Shown: positions 26,185-34,529, numbered from the stretch's first letter. The stretch is 48,368 bases of DNA from Bacillota bacterium (GCA_021828405.1 JAKARZ010000010.1:1-48368); one strand, 5' to 3'. Notes: generated by a model from the letters alone, not told the origin. Numbers and translations: made by a program.

Positions 26185-26970
26185 ATGGGCAGCGACGTGG
26201 TGTTTCAGGTGATGCGGTACGACCCGCGGCGCGATGTGGAGCCGTATTGGGCGGAGTACGCGGTGCCGGTGGGCGCGGGCGACACGGTGCTGATGGGCCT
26301 CATGCGCATTCGCGAAGGCCAGGACGGGTCGCTCGGGTTCCGCGCCTCCTGCCGGTCGGGGATCTGTGGGTCGGACGGGATGGTGATCAACGGCCACTCG
26401 CGGCTCGCCTGCCAGACGCGGGTGGCGGACGAGGTGGCGGCGCACGGCCGGGTGGTGCTGGAGCCGCTCAGAAACCTGCGGTTCGTGAAAGACCTGGTCG
26501 TAGACCAGACGCCATTCTGGCAAAAGTTCCGGCGCGCGGAGCCGTATCTCATGGCAGCCGGAGAGCCCTCGGCGGACTTGGCGCGGCGCATGGCCACGCC
26601 CGAAGATGCGCCCACGCTCCTCGGGAAGGCGTCGGACTGCATCTTCTGCGAGATCTGCTACTCGGAGTGCCCCCTCACCGGCATCGACCGGGGCTTCTTG
26701 GGTCCTCAGGCTCTCATCCAAGCTTTTCGCTTCGAATTTGATCGGCGCGATGATGGCGCCGCCGCCCGCTTGGCGCCACTCTCGAATGTCGAAGGGGCGT
26801 GGCGGTGCCGCACCACCTTCAACTGCACCGATTCGTGTCCGAAGGGGATTCCCATCACCGCGGGCATTCAGCGGCTGAAGAAAAAACTGGCCGTCGAGGC
26901 CCTGGCTGGCCTCGCGCCCGCGTATCGGAGCCCGGCCCCGGCCGAGAGTCCCGAGAGTACCTCCTCGTGA
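26185..26970 (+). CDS. sdhB: Succinate dehydrogenase iron-sulfur subunit SdhB
   Basis: A 261-residue electron-transfer subunit. The [2Fe-2S] site is Cys56, Cys61, Asp64 and Cys76; Asp in the third position also occurs in E. coli SdhB, so it is not a defect. The [4Fe-4S] cluster uses Cys152, 155, 158 (CIFCEIC), and the [3Fe-4S] cluster uses Cys162 region plus Cys208, 214 and 218 (CRTTFNCTDSCP). ATG 26185 follows a GGGCGGGG site. The frame is open far upstream through sdhD, but that part has no SdhB similarity. Its stop overlaps the sdhA GTG (GTGA). Confidence 0.93.
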   Translation: MGSDVVFQVMRYDPRRDVEPYWAEYAVPVGAGDTVLMGLMRIREGQDGSLGFRASCRSGICGSDGMVINGHSRLACQTRVADEVAAHGRVVLEPLRNLRFVKDLVVDQTPFWQKFRRAEPYLMAAGEPSADLARRMATPEDAPTLLGKASDCIFCEICYSECPLTGIDRGFLGPQALIQAFRFEFDRRDDGAAARLAPLSNVEGAWRCRTTFNCTDSCPKGIPITAGIQRLKKKLAVEALAGLAPAYRSPAPAESPESTSS

Positions 26971-28676
26971 GCGGCGGCCGAGCCATTCCCAAGGTCGACC
27001 ATACCAAAAGCTATGACGTGCTGGTCGTAGGAGCGGGGTTGGCCGGCCTGCGCGCCGCGCTGGCGGTCGATCCCGCACTCTCGTGTGTGGTGCTGTCCAA
27101 AGTGTACCCCGTCCGGTCCCATTCGGTGGCCGCCCAAGATGGCATCAACGCGGCACTGGGTCCCGAGGATCGCTGGCAGGACCACGCCAGCGACACCATT
27201 AGGGGGAGCGACTACCTGGCTGACCAAGACGCGGCGGAATTGCTGTGCGAGGACGCGGCGCGTGCAGTCCATGAAATGGTGCACTGGGGAACGCTGTTCT
27301 CGCGCTGGCCGGATGGCCGCCTGGCGCAGCGGTCGTTCGGCGGCCAGAGCTATCCGCGGGCGTGCTACGCCGGGGGCGGGACGGGCCGCGCCTTGTATCA
27401 GACGCTGTTTGAGCGGGTGGTGGCCGAGCGCATCACGGTGTTTGAGGAGTTTTTCGCCGTGTCGCTGGTCGTGGCCGACGAGCGGGTCGCGGGCGTCCTC
27501 GCGATCGAGGTGGCGTCCGGCCGCCTGATTGCCATTCCGGCGCGCGCCGTGATTTTCGCCACTGGGGGAGCGGGTATGATGTATGCCCGCACCACGAACC
27601 CCTTCATCGCGACCGGCGATGGCCTGGCGATCGCGTATCGTGCCGGTCTGCCTTTGAAAGACATGGAGTTCATTCAATTTCACCCGATGACGCTGCCCGG
27701 GGAGAATCTGCTGATCACGGATAGGGCCTGTGGGGAAGGGGGACATCTCCAGAACGCGGATCATGACCGGTTCATGGGCCGCTACGCCCCCAAACTGATG
27801 GAGATGGCCCCGCAGGACGTCGTGGCCCGGGCCATCGAGACCGAAATTTTCGAGGGGCGGGGCGTCGGCGACGGGTGGGTGCATTTGGACCTGCATCATC
27901 TGGGCCAGGACGTGATTCGCCATCGGCTACCCGCCCTGTATGACTTCATCACGGCGCATGGGGGCATCAATCCCTTGCAGGACCCGATTCCGGTACAGCC
28001 AGGGCAGCACTACCTCATGGGGGGCATCGCGACCGGCCTTGAGGGCCAAACCAGGCTGCCGGGATTCTATGCGGCCGGAGAGTGTGCCGCGGTCAGCGTC
28101 CACGGAGCCAATCGCCTGGGGGCGAACTCGTTGTTGGAGGCTTTGGTGTTTGGCCGGCAAGCGGGGCGGGCCGCGACGCGTTTTTGCCGGCGGGCATCGA
28201 AAGCACCCCCGATTCCGGAGGCCAGTTGGCAGGAGTGGCTGGACCGTCTCGCCGACCTGCGCGGCCGCCGGACCCACGAGTACTGCTGGCCGATCCGGGC
28301 CCGACTGCGCGCCACGATGACCGACAATGTCGGCACGTTTCGAGACGGCAAGCGGCTGCGGTCCGCCCGCCAGGTGCTGGCAGAGCTCAAGCAGGCTTAC
28401 CAGCACGCGGGGGTCATGGACCGCGGCGACGTGTTTAACTATGAACTGCTGGCGTTCTTGGAAACCGGTTTTCTTCTGGACGTGGCGGCCACCGTCGTAC
28501 AGAGCGCCCTGCTACGCGAGGAAAGCCGCGGCGCCCATTGGCGGAGTGATTTTCCTGCTCGCGACGACGAGCACTTCCTCAAGCACTTCTTGTGCTCATG
28601 GAGCGCCAAGGGACCTTCGGTGGATGAAGCCCCGGTCACCATCACCCAGTGGGCACCCAAACCCCGCACGTACTGA
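26967..28676 (+). CDS. sdhA: Succinate dehydrogenase flavoprotein subunit SdhA
   Basis: A 569-residue FAD subunit oxidising succinate to fumarate. It shows the dinucleotide-binding VVGAGLAGLRAA, and RSHSVAAQDGINAAL with the FAD-linking His52. EFIQFHP is the substrate region, and HGANRLGANSLLEALVFGR carries the catalytic-site signature. GTG 26967 overlaps the sdhB stop, which fixes the start. The C-terminal domain ends in TITQWAPKPRTY, typical of aerobic SdhA. Confidence 0.94.
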   Translation: MSGGRAIPKVDHTKSYDVLVVGAGLAGLRAALAVDPALSCVVLSKVYPVRSHSVAAQDGINAALGPEDRWQDHASDTIRGSDYLADQDAAELLCEDAARAVHEMVHWGTLFSRWPDGRLAQRSFGGQSYPRACYAGGGTGRALYQTLFERVVAERITVFEEFFAVSLVVADERVAGVLAIEVASGRLIAIPARAVIFATGGAGMMYARTTNPFIATGDGLAIAYRAGLPLKDMEFIQFHPMTLPGENLLITDRACGEGGHLQNADHDRFMGRYAPKLMEMAPQDVVARAIETEIFEGRGVGDGWVHLDLHHLGQDVIRHRLPALYDFITAHGGINPLQDPIPVQPGQHYLMGGIATGLEGQTRLPGFYAAGECAAVSVHGANRLGANSLLEALVFGRQAGRAATRFCRRASKAPPIPEASWQEWLDRLADLRGRRTHEYCWPIRARLRATMTDNVGTFRDGKRLRSARQVLAELKQAYQHAGVMDRGDVFNYELLAFLETGFLLDVAATVVQSALLREESRGAHWRSDFPARDDEHFLKHFLCSWSAKGPSVDEAPVTITQWAPKPRTY

Positions 28677-28693
28677 AGACGCGCGGCGGGCGA

Positions 28694-28722
28694 TTGACCC
28701 TCTGGTGCGGCCGTGATAATCT
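28694..28722 (+). promoter_or_regulatory. Promoter of the Rrf2-mnmA operon
   Basis: TTGACC at 28694-28699 with either GATAAT at 28715-28720 (15-nt spacing) or TAATCT at 28717-28722 (17-nt spacing). It lies 17 nt after the sdhA stop and about 50 nt before the regulator start, leaving room for autoregulation by the Rrf2 protein. Confidence 0.55.
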
Positions 28723-28773
28723 GACATGAAAGCTGGTGATGGCAGGCGGTCGCGTCGACGAAGAGGTGACGAG

Positions 28774-29241
28774 ATGCTCAGGATTTCGAGCCGCGGCCGG
28801 TACGGGGTGAAGGTCGTGTTTGAGTTGGCGCGCCACTACGGGCAGGCGCCGGTGCCGCTGGCGGTGCTGGCGCGGACGCAGGGTGTGCCTGAGCCTTACA
28901 TGGAACAGTTGATGCCCGCCTTGAAGCGATCCGGCTTAGTGCAGGCCGCGCGGGGCGCCCAGGGCGGCTACCGTTTGTCCCGCCCGCCGTCGGGGGTGAC
29001 GGTCGGTGATGTGGTGCGTGCGCTGGAAGGGCCCATCCACCTCACGACCTGCACGTCGGACGACGCCGAGGACTGCCCGGCGCTGACGGAGTGCATTGGC
29101 CCCGATGTGTGGTCGCGGGTGCAGGAAGTGCTGGTGGCGGCCATGGACGGGATGACCTTTGACGAGTTGCTGTATCGCCAGCGACATGCCGCGGTGGGGT
29201 GGCAGGGACCGGTGGCAGAAAGGGTAGGGGGGGGACCATGA
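28774..29241 (+). CDS. Rrf2-family transcriptional regulator with three C-terminal cysteines
   Basis: A 155-residue Rrf2 regulator (IscR/CymR/NsrR group). The winged helix-turn-helix includes LRISSRGRYGVKVVFELA and QLMPALKRSGLVQAARGAQG; GGYRLSRPP forms the wing. Cys93, Cys101 and Cys107 are arranged C-x7-C-x5-C, close to the cluster-binding set of IscR/NsrR (C-x5-C-x5-C), so Fe-S binding is plausible; CymR lacks these residues. ATG 28774 was preferred over the in-frame ATG 28726 because GAGGTGACGAG precedes it and the family starts at MLRIS. It overlaps mnmA by ATGA. In Bacillus the same locus holds cymR-iscS-mnmA; here iscS is absent. Confidence 0.85.
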   Translation: MLRISSRGRYGVKVVFELARHYGQAPVPLAVLARTQGVPEPYMEQLMPALKRSGLVQAARGAQGGYRLSRPPSGVTVGDVVRALEGPIHLTTCTSDDAEDCPALTECIGPDVWSRVQEVLVAAMDGMTFDELLYRQRHAAVGWQGPVAERVGGGP

Positions 29242-30302
29242 AGCGCGGCCGCGTGGCGGTAGGCATGAGCGGCGGCGTCGACTCTTCGGCGGCCGCCGCT
29301 TTGTTGTTGGACCAGGGCTACGAGGTGGTGGGCGTGACGATGCGCCACCTGCCACCTGAGGCCGCCAACAGCTGCTGTTCGTTGGAGGCCTTGGTCGACG
29401 CACGGCGCGTCGCCAAGAAGCTCGGCATCGAGCACCACATCGTGGACGTGGAGAAGGCGTTCGCCGCCAGTGTGATCCGGCCATTCGAGCAGGCGTATCT
29501 CACCGGCCGGACGCCCAACCCGTGTGCGGCCTGCAACCGGTATATCAAATTTGGCGTCCTGTGGGACTGGGCGGTGGCGGCGGGTGCCGACCACATCGCG
29601 ACCGGGCATTTTGCTCGCGTCGTGCGCACCGATGACCGCTGGGAGCTTTGGCGGGGAGCCGATAGGGCCAAAGACCAGAGCTACATTCTGTACACGCTCG
29701 GCCAGGGCGACTTGGAGCACATCCTGTTCCCACTGGGAGCGTGGACCAAGGGCGAGGTGCGCGCCTTCGCCGACGAACGCGGGCTGGTAACGGCACACAA
29801 GGCGGAGAGCCAGGAGCTGTGCTTCGTCGCGAAGAACGACTATCGCGCCTACCTGGATGAGCATCGGCCCGAGGCGAGGGCTGTCGGAGACATTGTAAAT
29901 AAGCGCGGCCAGCGGCTCGGCCAGCATCCCGGCGTGGCATTCTTCACGGTGGGCCAGCGGAGGGGACTTGGCGTACAAGCCGCGACGCCGCTGTATGTCG
30001 TGGAAGTGGATGCGGCTCGCAATCGGGTCGTGGTGGGCACCCACGAGGAGGTGCTGGCGTCAAAGGCGACCGTGTCGGCGGCGCACTATCCGGATGGGCG
30101 GGTGCCCCCGGTGGTTACCGGCCGTGTGCGCGTGCGGGCCCATGCCCGCGATGCGCCCGCGGTGTGGCGCCCGGTCGGGGCAGACGCGGCGACGGTGGAA
30201 TTTCTGGAGCCGGAGTGGGCGGTGACGCCGGGCCAGGTGGCGGTCCTTTACGATGGGCCGCGCCTGGTGGGTGGCGGGCGGATTGACCGTGTGACAGCGT
30301 GA
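29238..30302 (+). CDS. mnmA: tRNA 2-thiouridine(34) synthase MnmA
   Basis: A 354-residue ATP pyrophosphatase that thiolates U34 of tRNA-Lys, -Glu and -Gln. The PP-loop is SGGVDSS (11-17). The catalytic pair is Cys99 in NPCAACNRYIKF and Cys195 in ESQELCFVAKNDY. Two small beta domains follow. ATG 29238 overlaps the regulator stop. The sulfur donor (a cysteine desulfurase) must be encoded elsewhere. Confidence 0.95.
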   Translation: MKRGRVAVGMSGGVDSSAAAALLLDQGYEVVGVTMRHLPPEAANSCCSLEALVDARRVAKKLGIEHHIVDVEKAFAASVIRPFEQAYLTGRTPNPCAACNRYIKFGVLWDWAVAAGADHIATGHFARVVRTDDRWELWRGADRAKDQSYILYTLGQGDLEHILFPLGAWTKGEVRAFADERGLVTAHKAESQELCFVAKNDYRAYLDEHRPEARAVGDIVNKRGQRLGQHPGVAFFTVGQRRGLGVQAATPLYVVEVDAARNRVVVGTHEEVLASKATVSAAHYPDGRVPPVVTGRVRVRAHARDAPAVWRPVGADAATVEFLEPEWAVTPGQVAVLYDGPRLVGGGRIDRVTA

Positions 30303-30604
30303 CGCGTCGGCGGGACTTGCGGTAGCGGCCTGAACCGTGGGGCGCCGGGTGGCGTTATGGATTGCGAGGGAGGCGCGGGGGTGCGGGCCGGCGACGGTGC
30401 GCGCGGCGCGGGAACGGCGGTGCCCGGGCCGCCAGAGATGGGCGGTGGCGGGCCAAGTGGCTGAAGGGCGCCGCGTGTGTCGTGGAGTGGGCGATTCACG
30501 GTTTCGGTCCCGGCGTCGGCGGCGTCGGAGGGCGGCAGCGGTATAAGCTGGATGTCAACAGGAGATGCTGTCCGCTGACGGGGAACCGTCGGGGGGGTGC
30601 TTGC
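30303..30604. other. Gap of about 300 nt without a convincing gene
   Basis: Very GC-rich and free of recognisable coding similarity; the short open frames here are Arg-rich and look like chance. A TATAAG at 30542-30547 could be a -10 box for the next gene, but no matching -35 box is seen. Confidence 0.4.
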
Positions 30605-30808
30605 ATGGCGATCATGCCGGATGTGCTGTGCCCGGGGTGCCGGGGCAAGAACGTGGGCAAAGTAGGAACCGGCCAATTTTACTGCTGGGATTGCTATATC
30701 GAATTTCAGATGTCCGCACGGGGGACGCGGCTCTACCGCGTCGAATCCGACGGCGAACTGTCGCGGATCGAGCGCTTGGAGGGCCTGGGCCACGAGGTGG
30801 TGTCATGA
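30605..30808 (+). CDS. 67-residue zinc-ribbon protein
   Basis: A tiny protein with a Cys4 knuckle: Cys9 and Cys12 (LCPGC) and Cys27 and Cys30 (YCWDC). The second half is charged and helical. It looks like a stand-alone zinc ribbon; the family is not one I can name. ATG 30605 is preceded by a run of seven Gs that can act as ribosome site. The stop overlaps the next ATG (ATGA). Confidence 0.65.
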   Translation: MAIMPDVLCPGCRGKNVGKVGTGQFYCWDCYIEFQMSARGTRLYRVESDGELSRIERLEGLGHEVVS

Positions 30809-31008
30809 AAAGCTACGTGCGGGGCCTCTTGGCTGGTGCGGTGCTTGGCGCCGTCGCGTGGAGTGCGGTCCGACGCCGCATGGCCCCGCCCCGGCGACTG
30901 GCGGCGCGACTGGCCTGGCGCGCGGGCCACGATCTGGTGCCCGAGGCGGTTCGGCTCACGCGCCGCGGGGGGCGGCGCCTGTTGCGCATTGCCCGCCGCA
31001 TCGGATAG
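30805..31008 (+). CDS. 67-residue membrane-anchored basic protein
   Basis: One N-terminal membrane segment (LLAGAVLGAVAWSAV) followed by a very Arg-rich cytoplasmic tail, an architecture like YtxH-type small proteins but without firm similarity. Coupled to the zinc-ribbon gene by ATGA overlap, so the two products may act together. Confidence 0.55.
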   Translation: MKSYVRGLLAGAVLGAVAWSAVRRRMAPPRRLAARLAWRAGHDLVPEAVRLTRRGGRRLLRIARRIG

Positions 31009-31161
31009 CGACGCGGCCTTGCGTGGACCAGCCGACGGCGCTTGGCGGCCACGTTGGGGCAGGACGAGGTCCCGTGACTCACCCGAGGAGGCGGCCGGAA
31101 CGCTCGACTCACCTCCGGTGGGCGGGCCCGGGCCAGTGTGTCGGGGATGTCTCCCAAGAAG

Positions 31162-31192
31162 TTGCACGTTCCGCGGGTCAGCGGCGCATAAT
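31162..31192 (+). promoter_or_regulatory. Possible promoter of the S53 peptidase gene
   Basis: TTGCAC at 31162-31167 and CATAAT at 31187-31192, spacing 19 nt, 33 nt before the chosen start codon. Spacing is long, so confidence is limited. Confidence 0.4.
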
Positions 31193-31225
31193 GAAACAGT
31201 TCATGCCAAAGTCGGGGTGGTCTTG

Positions 31226-32692
31226 GTGAGAAAACGTGGGTTCGTCGCATTGTGGATCATTGCGTTAAGCGGGTTGGCGGGCTGCGGCGCCACGCCGGCA
31301 GCCCACTTGAATGTGTCGGCGCACTCAGTGCCCTCCGGGCGGGCGATTGTGATTTCGGGCGCGGGATTTCCGCCGGGCAGCACCGTGGAACTGACGATGC
31401 ACGGCCCGGATAACCCTGACCTTCGCCGATCCTGGCCCGTATCGGCGGCGGGCACGTTTCGCCTGACGCGCATGGGGCCGTTTGTGAGCGCGGCGAGCCA
31501 GGGACCCCGGGTGGCTTCGTACTACGCCGGGCCATTTCCGCCGGGGTCATGGTCGATCAGTGCGGTGGACGGCACCGCCAAGGCGACCGTGAACTTTGGG
31601 GTTACGTCAGCGCGCTGGGGATTTTCGGCGGCCAGCATCGCGGCCGCCTACAACTTCACGCCGCTCTACAAGCTGGGCTATCAGGGGCAAGGCGAGCAGG
31701 TGGCCATTGTGGTCGGATCCAGCACGCCGACGCTGCTCCAAGACGTCCAGGTGTTCTCGACCGCCAATCACCTGCCGGCGGTCAACCTGCAAATTCTTTA
31801 TCCCGATGGGAACCCCGGGTACACGGCGGGGTGGTACAACGAAACCACCATGGACGTCGAGTTGGTCCATGCCTTAGCGCCCAAAGCCCAGATTGACTTG
31901 GTTGTCTCCTCGCACCTGTTAGACAGTTTCCAGTACATCACGGACCACCATGTGGCGTCGATCGTCTCGTTCAGCGCGGTGCTCGGGACCGAGTCCTCCG
32001 AGCCGAAATCGTATTGGGTTGGCCTCGACAGCGTGTTGAAGAATGCCGCCCAAGCTGGCATCTCGATTCTCAAGGGGGCGGGCGACAAAGGAGCGTTGTC
32101 CGGCACATCCCATCCTGTTCTCTACTTTCCGCCGGATAGTCCCTGGGTCACCTCCATCGGGGGAACGTCGCTGATGGTGGGACCCCACGGGCGGTACCTG
32201 GGTGATGAGACCTGGGGGCATCCTACGGCCACCGGGTTTGAGGGTACGGGCGGCGGCAAGAGCACCGTGTTTGCCGAGCCCTCCTGGCAGTATGGCCCGA
32301 CCGTTCCCCGGGACGGGGTTCGCAATGTGCCCGACGTCGCTATGAACGCCAACCCGTACACAGGCATGCGCGTCTACATCCAGGGCCGCTGGGTGCTCGC
32401 CGGCGGGGACAGCGCCACGGGTCCTCAGTGGGCGGCGCTTGTGGCGCTGGCGGACCAAGTGGCGGGGCGGCCGCTCGGATTTTTGAACCCGCGCCTGTAC
32501 GCGATCGGTCGGAGCTCAAGTCGGACGACGGCGTTTCACGACGTGGTCTACGGCTACAATGGCTACTATCACGCGAAAGTCGGTTGGGATTTCACGAGTG
32601 GGTGGGGGACACCCAATGCCTATGCCCTCGTGCGCTTGCTCACGGTCGGCGCCAAGGGGCAGATCCCGCCGTACCGCACGCCGCCGGCGTGA
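31226..32692 (+). CDS. S53-family (sedolisin/kumamolisin) peptidase, predicted lipoprotein
   Basis: A 488-residue secreted serine-carboxyl peptidase. A short signal peptide ends in the lipobox LAGC, placing the lipidated Cys at residue 20. Residues 25-125 look like an Ig/IPT-type beta domain. The S53 domain follows with Glu206 and Asp210 (ETTMD), the oxyanion Asp287 (GAGDKG) and nucleophile Ser396 (GGDSATGP). The Ca site is built from HDV (438-440) and VGWDFTSGWGT. All catalytic residues are present. The usual pro-kumamolisin domain of about 180 residues is missing. GTG 31226 was chosen because it gives MRKRGFVALWIIALSGLAGC; GTG 31217 or TTG 31223 would add two or three residues. S53 enzymes are usually active at acid pH. 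Confidence 0.88.
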   Translation: MRKRGFVALWIIALSGLAGCGATPAAHLNVSAHSVPSGRAIVISGAGFPPGSTVELTMHGPDNPDLRRSWPVSAAGTFRLTRMGPFVSAASQGPRVASYYAGPFPPGSWSISAVDGTAKATVNFGVTSARWGFSAASIAAAYNFTPLYKLGYQGQGEQVAIVVGSSTPTLLQDVQVFSTANHLPAVNLQILYPDGNPGYTAGWYNETTMDVELVHALAPKAQIDLVVSSHLLDSFQYITDHHVASIVSFSAVLGTESSEPKSYWVGLDSVLKNAAQAGISILKGAGDKGALSGTSHPVLYFPPDSPWVTSIGGTSLMVGPHGRYLGDETWGHPTATGFEGTGGGKSTVFAEPSWQYGPTVPRDGVRNVPDVAMNANPYTGMRVYIQGRWVLAGGDSATGPQWAALVALADQVAGRPLGFLNPRLYAIGRSSSRTTAFHDVVYGYNGYYHAKVGWDFTSGWGTPNAYALVRLLTVGAKGQIPPYRTPPA

Positions 32693-32711
32693 CGGACACG
32701 CGCCCGACGCC

Positions 32712-32751
32712 CGAGGAGGGCGGGCCGCCTTTTCGGAGGCGCCCGTCCTCG
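32712..32751. terminator. Hairpin between convergent S53 and aldo/keto reductase genes
   Basis: Arms 32712-32722 and 32740-32751 pair over 11 bp with one bulged G; the loop includes TTTT. Its place between convergent genes suggests a bidirectional terminator. Confidence 0.55.
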
Positions 32752-32827
32752 CGTGTCTGATTCAGCACATCTCGATGGCGATCACGTCAAGACTGCCGCT
32801 GCGGGTGACTCGAAGGGGTCGTCCCCC

Positions 32828-33679
32828 TCAGATCATTCGGAGCTCAAGGTCCTCGGTGGGTGGGGGAAATACGTCATCCAATCTCTGTAAGTCCTCGCTG
32901 CTGAGGACGAGCTCCAGCGCTTGGAGGTTTTGCTCGAGATGATTGGGCTGGAGCGTCTTGGGAATCGCGATCATGGGGCGGGGCTCCGGCCCGAGCACCC
33001 AGGCCATGGCGACCGTGCCTTCGGCCACACCGTGGCGCGACGCAACGTCGGCCAGCACGTGGCGGGCAGGCTCGGATACTTTGTCGGACATGACGGGACG
33101 AAGCGGCGAGTACGCTGTGAGGGGCATCCCGCATGATGCCATATACGGCAGCAATGTCACCTCGGGCTTCCGCGCCATCAAGCTGTACGCCACTTGGTTG
33201 GTCGCAATCTGGCCGCCGGTGAGCCGCATGGCTTCCTGCAGCAAGCCGGTCGTGAAGTTGCTGACGCCGATGTAGCGCGTCAACCCTCGGGCCACACAAT
33301 CCTGCAAACCCTCCAGGCTCTCTTCCAGGGGATGGCTCTGAGAGGGCCAGTGCAGCAGAAACAGATCCACCGCATCGGTGCCGAGCCTGGCCAGGGAACC
33401 CTCGAGGCTTTCCACCACGCCCTGCCGGCTAGCATTGTGAGGCCGCACCTTGGTGGTGAGAAACACATCGTCGCGTCGTCCTCGGATGGCGTCGGCGACA
33501 ATGCGCTCCGCCTCACCTCTCCCATAAGCCTCGGCGGTGTCGATGTGCCTCAAGTTTCGATCCACGCCCAACTGCAAGATCGCCACTTCCTGCGCGCGCA
33601 GACTGGCATCCAGCCCCATTTGCCAGGTACCCTGCCCCAAGCGGCCAACCGGCTGCCCGTTGCGTGTCGACCACAACAT
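32828..33679 (-). CDS. Aldo/keto reductase
   Basis: A 283-residue NAD(P)H-dependent oxidoreductase with the TIM-barrel fold. Catalytic residues are recognisable: Asp and Tyr in HIDTAEAYGRGEAE, Lys in FLTTKVRPHN and His in LFLLHWPS. IGVSNFTTGLL and AIPKTLQPNHLEQNL form the cofactor site. ATG at 33677-33679 has GAGAGGAGAG upstream on the minus strand, and the family consensus begins there; an upstream in-frame ATG is less likely. The substrate is unknown. It faces the S53 gene tail-to-tail. Confidence 0.9.
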   Translation of the reverse strand: MLWSTRNGQPVGRLGQGTWQMGLDASLRAQEVAILQLGVDRNLRHIDTAEAYGRGEAERIVADAIRGRRDDVFLTTKVRPHNASRQGVVESLEGSLARLGTDAVDLFLLHWPSQSHPLEESLEGLQDCVARGLTRYIGVSNFTTGLLQEAMRLTGGQIATNQVAYSLMARKPEVTLLPYMASCGMPLTAYSPLRPVMSDKVSEPARHVLADVASRHGVAEGTVAMAWVLGPEPRPMIAIPKTLQPNHLEQNLQALELVLSSEDLQRLDDVFPPPTEDLELRMI

Positions 33680-33857
33680 GTTGTCTCTCCTCTCGGGACG
33701 TGCGTCCAGGCCTTTGTGTCGCCTTTCGTCTCCCGCCAACCATGGTACCGCGGAATTCGAGCGAGTGGGCGGCTGTCGGCTGGGCGGGCACGCTGAACCT
33801 CCCCACGGCCAAAGATGGCGGTTCTGTTTGCGAAACTCGACGCTCTTGGGCTCGCGT

Positions 33858-33871
33858 CCCTCGTACGAGGG
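33858..33871. repeat. Perfect 14-bp palindrome
   Basis: CCCTCGTACGAGGG, flanked by CGCG on both sides with one extra base on the left. It lies in the gene-poor stretch upstream of the aldo/keto reductase and downstream of the IS-like remnant on the minus strand. Confidence 0.5.
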
Positions 33872-33899
33872 CGCGACACCATTCCTGCGTCAGTCGCCA

Positions 33900-34300
33900 G
33901 ATTCCCCACGATCCCAACCGTGGCGCCAACTTTCAGAGGGAGGTGGCTTCACGGGCGAACGGACTTATAGCCCCACGCCTCAAGGCGAGACTTTACCCCC
34001 GATTTCGGTAAGAATCGCAGACTTGCGCTCTGGCATCGCGCTGGTGTGATCAATGAGATGTCGGCGCACTGGTTCCCCTGGTTCGACTGGCGGAGTCGGC
34101 GTTTCGCCCGACACGACGGGCCCGTACCGCACGCGGCGATACCATGACGCGAGCTCGGGTCGAGAGTCCGAGAGGGCGTGGCCGTTTGCACCGGAAGCCG
34201 TCCGGCTGGGTCCGCTTTCGTTCACTAAATCTGGGAGTGCATCGCAGCGGCGGGAAGGCCGCTCGTGTGGGCGGTGGACAGTGACGCGCGCCTCTGGGTT
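33900..34300 (-). mobile_element. Probable IS200/IS605-type remnant (tnpB tail and right end)
   Basis: On the minus strand, a frame from 34225 to 33980 resembles the loosely conserved tail that follows the tnpB zinc ribbon (SGETPTPPVEPGEP, ERKSAILTEIGGKVSP). After its stop comes a structured segment with the wording of tnpB 3'/omega-RNA regions (TAAGTCCGTTCGCCCGTGAA). A small hairpin follows, CCACG at 33906-33910 with CGTGG at 33919-33923, similar to the end of the element at 47.9 kb. No RuvC or zinc-ribbon motif survives. The call rests on pattern resemblance only. Confidence 0.4.
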
Positions 34301-34332
34301 CGCGATGTAATGCGACCAGCACTCCGGGGACG

Positions 34333-34527
34333 TTGTTCCTGATCACGGACGGTGGGCAGCTACGGGAGCTGATTGAACGCCTGCCTGACGACTGCACGCT
34401 GGAAGACGTCCAGTACCATCTGTACGTCCGGCAGAAAGTGGACCGCGGGCTCGACGATGTCCGGCGGGGCTGGGGCCTGACCCCGCACGAGGTCGAGCGG
34501 CGGATGGCCACGTGGATCGGGCCGTAA
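34333..34527 (+). CDS. Type II antitoxin-like protein
   Basis: A 64-residue protein resembling small antitoxins that pair with ParE/RelE toxins: LRELIERLPDDCTLEDVQYH, then YVRQKVDRGLDDVRRG and a final HEVERRMATW. Such proteins bind their toxin with the C-terminal helix. TTG 34333 is the best in-frame start seen. A damaged ParE-like frame starts just after its stop, in the usual antitoxin-then-toxin order. Confidence 0.6.
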   Translation: MFLITDGGQLRELIERLPDDCTLEDVQYHLYVRQKVDRGLDDVRRGWGLTPHEVERRMATWIGP

Positions 34528-34529
34528 CG

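Noticed and set aside
26600..26700. Asp instead of the third Cys in the SdhB [2Fe-2S] loop as a defect
   Set aside because: The same substitution is standard in E. coli SdhB and many other enzymes.
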